38,224 nucleotides of DNA from Spirochaetota bacterium. Lineage in GTDB: Bacteria; Spirochaetota; Spirochaetia; Treponematales; Rectinemataceae. Location: contig JAJUIB010000023.1 in assembly GCA_029265615.1 (NCBI GenBank), positions 1-38,224 of the forward strand. The letters are read 5' to 3'. Below, one piece after another: positions 22,988-32,900 of the stretch; position 1 is the first letter of the stretch, and every line of letters starts with the position of its first letter. Position numbers and translations under genes: made by a program. The notes beneath the pieces are model-generated. The model saw nothing but the letters and a program-made list of their open reading frames with translations, made no database searches and was not told the origin of the DNA.

Positions 22988-24067
22988 TTAGGCATGCAGA
23001 TTCGTCGCGTGCGACGGCGTCGCGTGCGGCGGCGCCGTGTGCGGCGATGGTGGGGCCGCGGAATCGCGGATGACGAGCTCTGGTTCGATCCGCACGGTCC
23101 GAGGCGGTCGGGAACCTTCGTCGTGGAGCGCTGAAAGGAGGAGCTCCGCCGCCGCCGCACCAACACTTCGCATTTTGAGGTCGACCGAGCTTAGCTGTAT
23201 TCGCCCCGAAACCGCGAGGATCGTGTCGTCGTGGCCAATGATCGAAAGATCCTCAGGGATGCGCAAGCCGGCCTTGGTCGCGGCGTTGACGGCGCCGCGC
23301 GCCATGAGGTCGTTACAGGCAAAGAGCGCGGAAGGGAGGCGCCCTTCGCGGATGGCGGCGCCGACCGCCTCCTCTGCAAGGGGGATCGCGTCTTCCGTGT
23401 TGCCGTCCGCGATGCGAAAGACAAGCTCGGGCCGCTCAGGTAGCCCTCGCTCGGAAAGCCACTTTGCGCGGGCTGCTTCCTTGACGTCGTAGGAGAAGCC
23501 GCGCTCGCCGCGGAGCAGGGCGACCTCGCGGTGCCCGAGGCCCACGAGGTAGTCCATCACGCGACGCATGCCGAGCCGCTGGTCGACATAGACCTGGTCG
23601 AGCGGTGAAGCAGTGATCGCGGCGTTCGAGTGGATGAGGACGAGTGGGCGCCGCGTGGCTTCGCGGGCAAAAAAGCCGTCTGAGAAGTTCTCTTCCGAGG
23701 CGTCGATGACGATAATGCCGTCCGCGCGGCGCGCGGCGAATTCCCGGATGTAGGCGCGCTCGAGCTCCGGTCGATCGTCGGTCGCCGCGAGGAGCATCAT
23801 GAGCCCTGCATCGCGGAAGCGGCGCTGCATGGCCTCGGTGATCTCCATGTAGTACGCATTCGTGATCGAGATGATGAGGACGCCGACGGTTTTCGATTTT
23901 TTCGTCATGAGTCCGCGCGCTAGAGAGTTCGGCGTGTATTCGTGGCGGCGCACCACTTCGAGGACGCGCTCCCGCGTTTGAGGCTTGACGAGATCTGGAT
24001 TGTTGAGCACCCTTGAGACGGTGGCGGTTGATACCCCGGCCTCAAGGGCGATATCTTCAATACGCAT
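22988..24067 (-). CDS. LacI-family transcriptional repressor of the galactoside locus
   Basis: 359 aa. The N-terminal LacI helix-turn-helix and hinge are plain (MRIEDIALEAGVSTATVSRVLNN, about 1-23; hinge about 45-58), followed by the periplasmic-binding-protein-like effector domain (about 59-335: VGVLIISITNAYYMEI, RRADGIIVIDAS, ALFACNDLMARGAVNA, LSIIGHDDT). Presumably a galactoside or galactose relieves repression. A perfect operator lies 11 nt before its ATG, so it should repress itself, the alpha-galactosidase, probably the beta-galactosidase, and the transporter operon. The last 20 or so residues are a His/Ala/Pro/Thr pentapeptide repeat encoded by a 15-bp minisatellite, not normal for the family. 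Confidence 0.95.
   Translation of the reverse strand: MRIEDIALEAGVSTATVSRVLNNPDLVKPQTRERVLEVVRRHEYTPNSLARGLMTKKSKTVGVLIISITNAYYMEITEAMQRRFRDAGLMMLLAATDDRPELERAYIREFAARRADGIIVIDASEENFSDGFFAREATRRPLVLIHSNAAITASPLDQVYVDQRLGMRRVMDYLVGLGHREVALLRGERGFSYDVKEAARAKWLSERGLPERPELVFRIADGNTEDAIPLAEEAVGAAIREGRLPSALFACNDLMARGAVNAATKAGLRIPEDLSIIGHDDTILAVSGRIQLSSVDLKMRSVGAAAAELLLSALHDEGSRPPRTVRIEPELVIRDSAAPPSPHTAPPHATPSHATNLHA
23003..23047 (-). repeat. 15-bp tandem repeat x3 in the LacI gene 3' end
   Basis: Three units (23003-23017, 23018-23032, 23033-23047) of the form CGTCGCGTGCGGCGG with a few substitutions. In the protein they give HTAPP, HATPS and similar pentads. Copy number can change without breaking the frame. 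Confidence 0.8.
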
Positions 24068-24077
24068 GGCAGTCCTT

Positions 24078-27627
<3,550 letters not shown>

Positions 27628-27649
27628 AGGCGGTCGTAGAAAGCCGCAG

Positions 27650-27686
27650 AAAAAAGGCGCGCGGCAATTTGCCGCGCGCCTTTTTT
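27650..27686. terminator. Bidirectional intrinsic terminator between lacZ and the carbamoyltransferase gene
   Basis: A6 then GGCGCGCGGCA pairs perfectly with TGCCGCGCGCC followed by T6: arms 27650-27665 and 27671-27686 with a loop of about 5 nt. T-runs on both strands let it stop lacZ (plus) and the convergent carbamoyltransferase (minus). Confidence 0.93.
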
Positions 27687-27720
27687 ACGGCCACCATGAC
27701 GCGCCCCGGTGGCCGTAAAA
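27683..27720. repeat. Second inverted repeat sharing the terminator T-run
   Basis: TTTTACGGCCACC (27683-27695) and GGTGGCCGTAAAA (27708-27720) are a perfect 13-bp inverted repeat with a 12-nt loop. Its left arm begins in the T-run of the preceding terminator. Confidence 0.8.
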
Positions 27721-27812
27721 TGGTGATTAAAGATCCCCGATCGTCGCGACCATGACTCGTCATGGTCGCCGTGACATGGCGATCAAAGATCCCCGATCGT
27801 CGCGACCATGAC
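27693..27812. repeat. 56-bp imperfect tandem repeat reaching into the carbamoyltransferase 3' end
   Basis: Unit 1 is 27693-27748, unit 2 27749-27804, with the first 8 nt of a third to 27812. The best-matched part is 27708-27756 against 27764-27812, differing at five positions. The right copy contains the last codons and stop of the carbamoyltransferase ([12 protein letters not shown]); the left copy repeats the same codons with a TAA but out of frame. Within unit 2 GCGACCATGA and TCATGGTCGC also form a hairpin. Confidence 0.85.
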
Positions 27813-28784
27813 GGCCTTGATCGTGTGCAGGCGGTTTTCGGCCTCGTCGAAGACTTTGGAGTTCCGGGAGCGGAAGACCTCGTCGGCGACTTCCATTTCC
27901 TTGAGGCCGTACTTCTTCTGGATGTCCTTGCCCACCTCCGTCTCCGTGTCATGGAAGGCGGGGAGGCAGTGGAGAAAGAGGCAGTCGGGGTTGCCGGTCT
28001 TCTTCATAAAGTCCATCGTCACGCGGTACTTCTCAAGCTGCTTGATGCGCTCCTCGAACTTGGCCTCCTCGCCCATGGACACCCACACATCGGTGTAGAG
28101 GGCGTCGGCGCCCGCGAGGGCCTTGTCGGCATCGTCGATCGTGTAGAACTCGATCTTTCCGCCGGTTTCGGCGGCGACCGCCTTCATCTCTGCAGTGAGC
28201 TTCTCGTTCGGCCAGAGCTCCCTGGGGGCGAGGGCGACGAAGCTCATGCCCATCTTGGCCGAGCCGATCATGAGGGCGTTGCCCATGTTGTTGCGGGCAT
28301 CGCCGCAGTAGACGAGTTTGCACTTGGACAGGGGCTTTGAGACGTTTTCCTCGATGGTGAGGAGGTCGGCGAGAATCTGCGTGGGGTGATCGTCATCGGT
28401 AAGGCCGTTCCAAACAGGAACGCCCGCGAACTTAGCAAGGTCCTCGACGAGCTTCTGGGAAAAGCCGCGGTACTGGATGCCGTCATACATGCGCCCGAGG
28501 ACCTTCGCGGTGTCCTCGATGGACTCCTTTTTGCCCATCTGGGAGTTGGTGAGGAAGGTGACGTTGCCGCCCTCGTCCCAGCAGGCGGTCTCGAAGGCAC
28601 ACCGTGTGCGGGTCGATGCCTTGTCGAAAATGAGGACGATGTTCTTGCGATAGAGCAAGTTGCCCTTGATTCCCGCGCGCTTTTTGTTTTTGAGGTCGCG
28701 GGAGAGGTCGAGAAGGTAGCGGATTTCCTCGGGCGTGAAGTCCTTGAGCGTGAGGAACGAGCGTCCCTTAAGATTGATGGGCAT
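27783..28784 (-). CDS. argF: Ornithine carbamoyltransferase
   Basis: 333 aa from ATG 28782-28784 (preceded by AAGGAG). Transfers carbamoyl from carbamoyl phosphate to ornithine to give citrulline, or the reverse in the arginine deiminase pathway. Carbamoyl-phosphate motif STRTR (57-61), HPTQ in [13 protein letters not shown], ornithine-side [10 protein letters not shown] and the [22 protein letters not shown]-terminus are all intact. The N-terminus and the long C-terminal helix resemble catabolic ArcB enzymes as much as anabolic ArgF; no arcA or arcC lies nearby to decide. It has its own promoter and shares a bidirectional terminator with lacZ. An ATG 13 codons upstream is discarded because it precedes the ribosome site. 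Confidence 0.94.
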   Translation of the reverse strand: MPINLKGRSFLTLKDFTPEEIRYLLDLSRDLKNKKRAGIKGNLLYRKNIVLIFDKASTRTRCAFETACWDEGGNVTFLTNSQMGKKESIEDTAKVLGRMYDGIQYRGFSQKLVEDLAKFAGVPVWNGLTDDDHPTQILADLLTIEENVSKPLSKCKLVYCGDARNNMGNALMIGSAKMGMSFVALAPRELWPNEKLTAEMKAVAAETGGKIEFYTIDDADKALAGADALYTDVWVSMGEEAKFEERIKQLEKYRVTMDFMKKTGNPDCLFLHCLPAFHDTETEVGKDIQKKYGLKEMEVADEVFRSRNSKVFDEAENRLHTIKAVMVATIGDL

Positions 28785-28826
28785 GACGGTCTCCTTTTTG
28801 CGCGGAAGCTTGCGCGCATACAACGT

Positions 28827-28855
28827 GTATAACGCACAAGGGGGTAATTAGTCAA
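28827..28855 (-). promoter_or_regulatory. sigma70-like promoter of the carbamoyltransferase gene
   Basis: On the minus strand TTGACT (28850-28855), an exact 17-nt spacer and TTATAC (28827-28832). The start point near 28820 leaves a leader of about 35 nt with AAGGAG. Confidence 0.7.
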
Positions 28856-28871
28856 GGAAATGTCGCGTGTA

Positions 28872-28904
28872 TAAGTACTTACGCATAGTGAATAAATATG
28901 CGTA
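28872..28904. promoter_or_regulatory. Palindromes upstream of the carbamoyltransferase promoter
   Basis: TAAGTACTTA (28872-28881) is a 10-bp palindrome, and TACGCATA (28880-28887) with TATGCGTA (28897-28904) is an 8-bp inverted repeat around GTGAATAAA. They lie just upstream of the -35 box and could bind an arginine/ornithine-responsive activator. The TGAATAAA in the loop recalls half an ArgR box, but the full box is not there. Confidence 0.4.
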
Positions 28905-28912
28905 TCTCGGGC

Positions 28913-28952
28913 GCTCGCCTTAAGGGCTCGCCTTAAGGGCGCGCCCCGCGCC
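28913..28952. repeat. 13-bp tandem repeat and GC hairpin behind acyl-CoA synthetase 1
   Basis: GCTCGCCTTAAGG occurs twice in tandem (28913-28925, 28926-28938), followed by the hairpin GGCGCG-CCC-CGCGCC (28938-28952). It lies in the gap after the acyl-CoA synthetase stop on the minus strand and may help end that transcript, but no T-run is present. Confidence 0.5.
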
Positions 28953-29000
28953 AGCTCTTCGTGCCTTTGCCCCTAGATGCGCCCTTTTTACGTCCCCACT

Positions 29001-30767
29001 TCAGGATTGACGTTGCGGGTTTTGGGGATAGAGAAAGCGCTTTATTTTCTGCGTCGGCGTCTTTTCGAAGGGTTCGCGCTGGTGCTCGACCCTGCGGATG
29101 CGCGAGAACGCGGCGAGCTTTTCATTTGCTTCCTTTTTGATGCGTTCAAGGAGCTCGGAGGTCGCTTTTTCGGCAAGATGGAAGGCTTCGCCTGCGCCTT
29201 GAGCGGCGGCGCCTGCAGTGCGGCTGGCGGCTTCGACCGCGTGGTGGAGGGCCTGGGCTACCGCCTGCCCCCAGCGAGCCGCGGTTGCTTCGGCGCTCTC
29301 AAGGCCGTCCTTGGCGATGCGCGCAAGCTCCTCAAGAATTTCCGGCTTGAGCTGCACTAAGGCGGTGAGTCCCTCCTCGTCACCATAGACCAAGGATTCG
29401 GCGACGAAGGGCGAGGCATTGAGGAGCGCTTCGACCTCTTCAGGGTAGATGTTCTCGCCCGAGGCGCCGAGGATCATCGTCTTGGAGCGGCCGCGGATGT
29501 AATAGCGGCCCCGCCGATCCTGGTAGCCGAGGTCTCCTGTCTTAAACCAGCCGTCGGAGGTGAAGACCTCTGCCGTGCGTTCAGGGTCGCGATAATAGCC
29601 TGGGCTGACCATCGGCCCGCGCACCTCGAGTTCGCCGACAAGGAGTTTAGGCGCGTCCGCCGCGGGCTTCAGGCCCGAAAGGCGGATTTCCGCCCCGGGG
29701 AGCGCGGCTCCCGCCATTCGCGGCCGGGTTTTCCCGACGGCGCTTGCCGCGATGATCGGCGCGGTTTCGGTGAGTCCGTAGCCGATCGCGTAGGGGAAAC
29801 GCGCGGCGAGGAGAAAGCGCTCGGTCTCAGGCTCGAGCGGCGCGCCGCCGATGCCGAAAAAGCGGATTCTTCCGCCGAATGAGCGTTTGAGCTTGCGCCC
29901 TGCGATCCATGCAAGGAATGGGCGGAGGGGCGGAATCCGGTACAGCGGGATTTTTTCGAGGCCCGGTTTCACGCCGGACTTGTAAACCTTTTCGATAACG
30001 AGGGGCACGGAGAGGACGATAGTCGGTCGGATCGCGGCGAGGGCCGGAAGGAGCACCGAGGCCGAAGGAGGGCGCTCGAGGTAGCGCACCTGCGCCCCCG
30101 ACATCATCGGAATGAGGAAGCCGATCGTATACTCATAGGCGTGAGCGAGGGGCAAAATTGAGAGGAGAACGTCGTCCGTTCGTAGCTCGATGATGACCCG
30201 GCAGGCGAGGGCATCCGCGATATAGTTTCGGTGCGTTAACTGGACACCCTTTGAGCGCCCCGTCGTGCCCGAGGTGTAGACGATCGCGGCAAGGTCGTCG
30301 GGCTCGACAAGCGGGTCGATAAAGGTGGCCGCTGCCTCGTCCAGGGCCGGATCCTCACGGGCAAGCTCTTCGATGGGGAGGAGGGTGAGCCCCGTCCCCT
30401 CGAGCTTGTGGGCAAGCTTTTCCGAGGCGATCGCGGCACAGGCGCCTGAGTGCGCGGCGATGTTGCGCACCTGCTCGGCGGGAAAGTCCGTGAGAATGGG
30501 CACCGCGACAACTCCTGCGCGCGCCATGCCGATCGAGGCGAGGCCCCATTCCGGGCGGTTCTCGGAGAGGAGGATGACGCGCTCCCCTTTGCCGACGCCC
30601 AGTGCGGAAAGCCGCGCGGCAAGGCGGCGCGTCAGGCGTTCAAGGTCGGTATACGAAAGCGGCTCGCCCTTTGCCATCGCAAGCGCGGGGAGCCCGCCAA
30701 AGTCGCGTGCACCGTAGCGGGGGATATCAGCGAGCGTATCGCGGTCGTAGTCGTACACATGGGGCAT
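29001..30767 (-). CDS. Long-chain acyl-CoA synthetase (AMP-forming), paralogue 1
   Basis: 588 aa. Activates a fatty acid through an acyl-adenylate to acyl-CoA. The P-loop is IVYTSGTTGRSKGVQLTH (162-179); further ANL motifs are GYGLTETAPII, GELEVRGPMVSPGYY, DGWFKTGDLGYQDRRGRYYIRGRSK and LGASGENIYPEEVE. The C-terminal domain contains a long helical, Ala-rich segment (about 490-550) before KIKRFLYP, where the usual catalytic lysine region lies. GAGGAG precedes the ATG at 8 nt. It is a tandem paralogue of the next gene upstream; a terminator and a 115-nt gap separate them, so the second copy may be transcribed separately. Probably membrane-associated on the cytoplasmic face. Confidence 0.93.
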   Translation of the reverse strand: MPHVYDYDRDTLADIPRYGARDFGGLPALAMAKGEPLSYTDLERLTRRLAARLSALGVGKGERVILLSENRPEWGLASIGMARAGVVAVPILTDFPAEQVRNIAAHSGACAAIASEKLAHKLEGTGLTLLPIEELAREDPALDEAAATFIDPLVEPDDLAAIVYTSGTTGRSKGVQLTHRNYIADALACRVIIELRTDDVLLSILPLAHAYEYTIGFLIPMMSGAQVRYLERPPSASVLLPALAAIRPTIVLSVPLVIEKVYKSGVKPGLEKIPLYRIPPLRPFLAWIAGRKLKRSFGGRIRFFGIGGAPLEPETERFLLAARFPYAIGYGLTETAPIIAASAVGKTRPRMAGAALPGAEIRLSGLKPAADAPKLLVGELEVRGPMVSPGYYRDPERTAEVFTSDGWFKTGDLGYQDRRGRYYIRGRSKTMILGASGENIYPEEVEALLNASPFVAESLVYGDEEGLTALVQLKPEILEELARIAKDGLESAEATAARWGQAVAQALHHAVEAASRTAGAAAQGAGEAFHLAEKATSELLERIKKEANEKLAAFSRIRRVEHQREPFEKTPTQKIKRFLYPQNPQRQS

Positions 30768-30819
30768 GATCGAATCTCCTCAGGACAATATAGACCGAAG
30801 AGCCCCGGGAGGGGTTGCG

Positions 30820-30855
30820 AAAAAGGCGCGGTTCGGTGGGCTTCCGAATCGCGCC
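30820..30855 (-). terminator. Intrinsic terminator after acyl-CoA synthetase 2
   Basis: On the minus strand GGCGCGATTCGG pairs with CCGAACCGCGCC (one A-C mismatch) around AAGCCCA and is followed by T5. It falls between the two synthetase genes, so paralogue 1 would need its own promoter or readthrough; TATATT (30787-30792, minus) is a possible -10. Confidence 0.75.
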
Positions 30856-30882
30856 GTAAAGCGCCGCCTTAAGGGAATGAGG

Positions 30883-32694
30883 CTACTTTTTCGGATAGAG
30901 GAAACGCTTAATCTTCTGCGTCGGTGTTTTTTCGAAGGGTTCGTCCTGGCGCTCGACCTTTTGCACCCGCGAAAAGGCGGCGAGCTTTTCATTCGCCTCC
31001 TTTTTGATGCGGTCAAGGAGGTGGCCTACGGCAAGCTCAACGCTCTTTGCCGCTTTTTCGATGCGGCCCGACTCGCGCTCGTCCGCGCCCGTCTGAGGGA
31101 TCCCGCCTGCGGGAAGCGCCCGGTGACCGCCTTCGATGCGCTCAAGGGCGTGGCGGATCGCCTCACCCACGGCATGGCCGAATTTCTCCGCCGCGATCTC
31201 CGCCCGCTCAAGGCCGTCGTGAACGCCTGCGGAAAGTTCTTCGAGAATTTCCGGTTTGAGCTGGACGAGCGCGGTGAGCCCCCCCTCGTCGCCGTACACC
31301 AAGGATTCCGCAACATAGGGTGAGCGGTTCAAGACCGCTTCGACCTCTTCGGGGTAGATATTCTCGCCCGAGGCGCCGAGGATCATCGTTTTAAGGCGTC
31401 CGCGGACGTGCACCATGCCGCGTTCGTCCACAAAGCCAAGGTCGCCCGTCCTAAACCAGCCGTCTTGCGTGAAGGCCTCCGCCGTGCGGACGGGATCCTT
31501 GTAGTAGCCGGGAAAGACGTTCGGGCCGCGCACCTGGATTTCTCCCTCACCCGAGTCCGGGCGGGGATCGGCAATCCTGAGTTCTACGCCGCGCATCGCG
31601 GGCCCAGTGGAGCGCGGCGCGCCCCGAAATGGGTGAAAACCCGCCACCATCGGTGCCGTCTCGGTGAGACCGTAGCCGATCGCAAAGGGGAAGCGCGCGC
31701 GGCGCAGGAAGGCTTCGACGTCCGCAGCGAGGGGCGCGCCGCCCACGCCGAAGAAGCGGAGCTTGCCGCCGAAGGTTTTGTAGAGCTTTGCGCCCGCAAG
31801 CCGCTCCAAGAGGGGCTTGAAGGCCTTCACCTTATAAAGGCCGATTTTCTCAAGGCCGGGGATGACACTCGCGCGGTAGACCTTTTCGATGACAAGCGGT
31901 ACCGAGAGCATGATGGTTGGCCGGACCGCCTTGAGCGCGGGGAGGAGCGCCGTCGCCGAGGGCGGACGGTCGAGGTACCAGATCCCGGATCCCTGCATCA
32001 TGGGGATGAGGAAGCCGATCGTGAATTCATAGGCATGGGCAAGGGGGAGAATCGAGAGAAGCCGATCGCGGCGTCTTAGGACGATGATAGAACGGCAGGC
32101 GTAGGCGTCCCAAACTAAGTTCTTGTGGGTGAGCATCACGCCCTTTGAAAGGCCCGTCGTGCCCGAGGTGTAGACGATCGAGGCAAGCTCATCCTCGCCG
32201 ACAGGGGGCGGTGAAAATGCGGCGGCCGCCGCATCGATCTCCGCCTCCGAAGGGTAGGAGGGCGCGCCGGAACTCGCTGTGGCGATGATTCCGAGGTCCT
32301 CCACGTCGAGGATGAGGCGCTTTCCGCGCTCGCCTTCGAGCTTGGGCAGAAACTTCTTCGAGACGATGACCGCCTTGGCCTCCGCATGGGCGAGGATGTT
32401 GCCCATCTGCTCGGCGGTGAAGTCGGTGAGGATGGGGACGGCGATGGCACCCGCGCGCGATATGCCGAAATACGAAAGCCCCCATTCGGGACGGTTCTCC
32501 GAGACAAGGGCGACGCGGTCACCTTTTTCGATACCGAGGAGCCCAAGAAGCGCCGCGCGACGCCGCGACAGCGGCTCAAGCTCTTCGTACATGACGGGTT
32601 TGCCGCCGATCATCGCAAGGGCAGGGCGGCCCTTGTAGGTCGCCGAGCTTCGCTCGACGAGCTCGGGTATGGTGAACGTTCGCGGTTCGTACAC
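30883..32694 (-). CDS. Long-chain acyl-CoA synthetase (AMP-forming), paralogue 2
   Basis: 603 aa, starting at GTG 32692-32694 with AAGGAG 8 nt upstream. Same enzyme class and domain order as paralogue 1: IVYTSGTTGLSKGVMLTH (173-190), GYGLTETAPMV, GEIQVRGPNVFPGYY, DGWFRTGDLGFVDERGMVHVRGRLK, LGASGENIYPEEVE. The two share long identical blocks, for example around LLSILPLAHAYE and KKEANEKLAAFSR, and the TPTQKIKRFLYP tail. Between about 500 and 560 it carries a helical insertion that differs strongly from paralogue 1. Spirochaetes that cannot make all their fatty acids rely on such enzymes to use host or environmental fatty acids; that role is inferred. Confidence 0.93.
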   Translation of the reverse strand: MYEPRTFTIPELVERSSATYKGRPALAMIGGKPVMYEELEPLSRRRAALLGLLGIEKGDRVALVSENRPEWGLSYFGISRAGAIAVPILTDFTAEQMGNILAHAEAKAVIVSKKFLPKLEGERGKRLILDVEDLGIIATASSGAPSYPSEAEIDAAAAAFSPPPVGEDELASIVYTSGTTGLSKGVMLTHKNLVWDAYACRSIIVLRRRDRLLSILPLAHAYEFTIGFLIPMMQGSGIWYLDRPPSATALLPALKAVRPTIMLSVPLVIEKVYRASVIPGLEKIGLYKVKAFKPLLERLAGAKLYKTFGGKLRFFGVGGAPLAADVEAFLRRARFPFAIGYGLTETAPMVAGFHPFRGAPRSTGPAMRGVELRIADPRPDSGEGEIQVRGPNVFPGYYKDPVRTAEAFTQDGWFRTGDLGFVDERGMVHVRGRLKTMILGASGENIYPEEVEAVLNRSPYVAESLVYGDEGGLTALVQLKPEILEELSAGVHDGLERAEIAAEKFGHAVGEAIRHALERIEGGHRALPAGGIPQTGADERESGRIEKAAKSVELAVGHLLDRIKKEANEKLAAFSRVQKVERQDEPFEKTPTQKIKRFLYPKK

Positions 32695-32826
32695 GGATAG
32701 GGCTCCTTACTCGGGCTTTGACTAGACGCTCGTGGAACGAAAAAGGTTGCAAGCGTCACCAAAAACATAGCAAAAAAGCGCTCGTCCGTCGACAGTCGCG
32801 GTAGGAGTGTCAAAATCCGCCCTTTC

Positions 32827-32892
32827 CCGTCTTGGAGCCTGAGCCCTCCTTGGGATCCCTTCATGGTGCCCTCCTTGGGACCCCGTCTTGGG
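32827..32892. repeat. Imperfect direct repeats downstream of the lipoprotein gene
   Basis: GCCCTCCTTGGGA occurs at 32843-32855 and 32868-32880 (period 25), flanked on both sides by CCCGTCTTGG. In the minus sense each copy reads as CCAAGGAGGGC, a ribosome-site-like sequence; one precedes an ATG at 32862-32864. No gene of its own is apparent there. Confidence 0.5.
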
Positions 32893-32900
32893 CGCGAAGC

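Noticed and set aside
27783-28784. Arginine deiminase (arc) operon
   Set aside because: The carbamoyltransferase resembles ArcB in part, but neither arginine deiminase nor carbamate kinase is nearby.
32610-32864. 84-codon minus-strand frame with AAGGAGG before ATG 32864
   Set aside because: The ribosome-like sequence belongs to a local direct repeat, and most of the frame runs out of phase through the start of acyl-CoA synthetase 2. The peptide has no family features.
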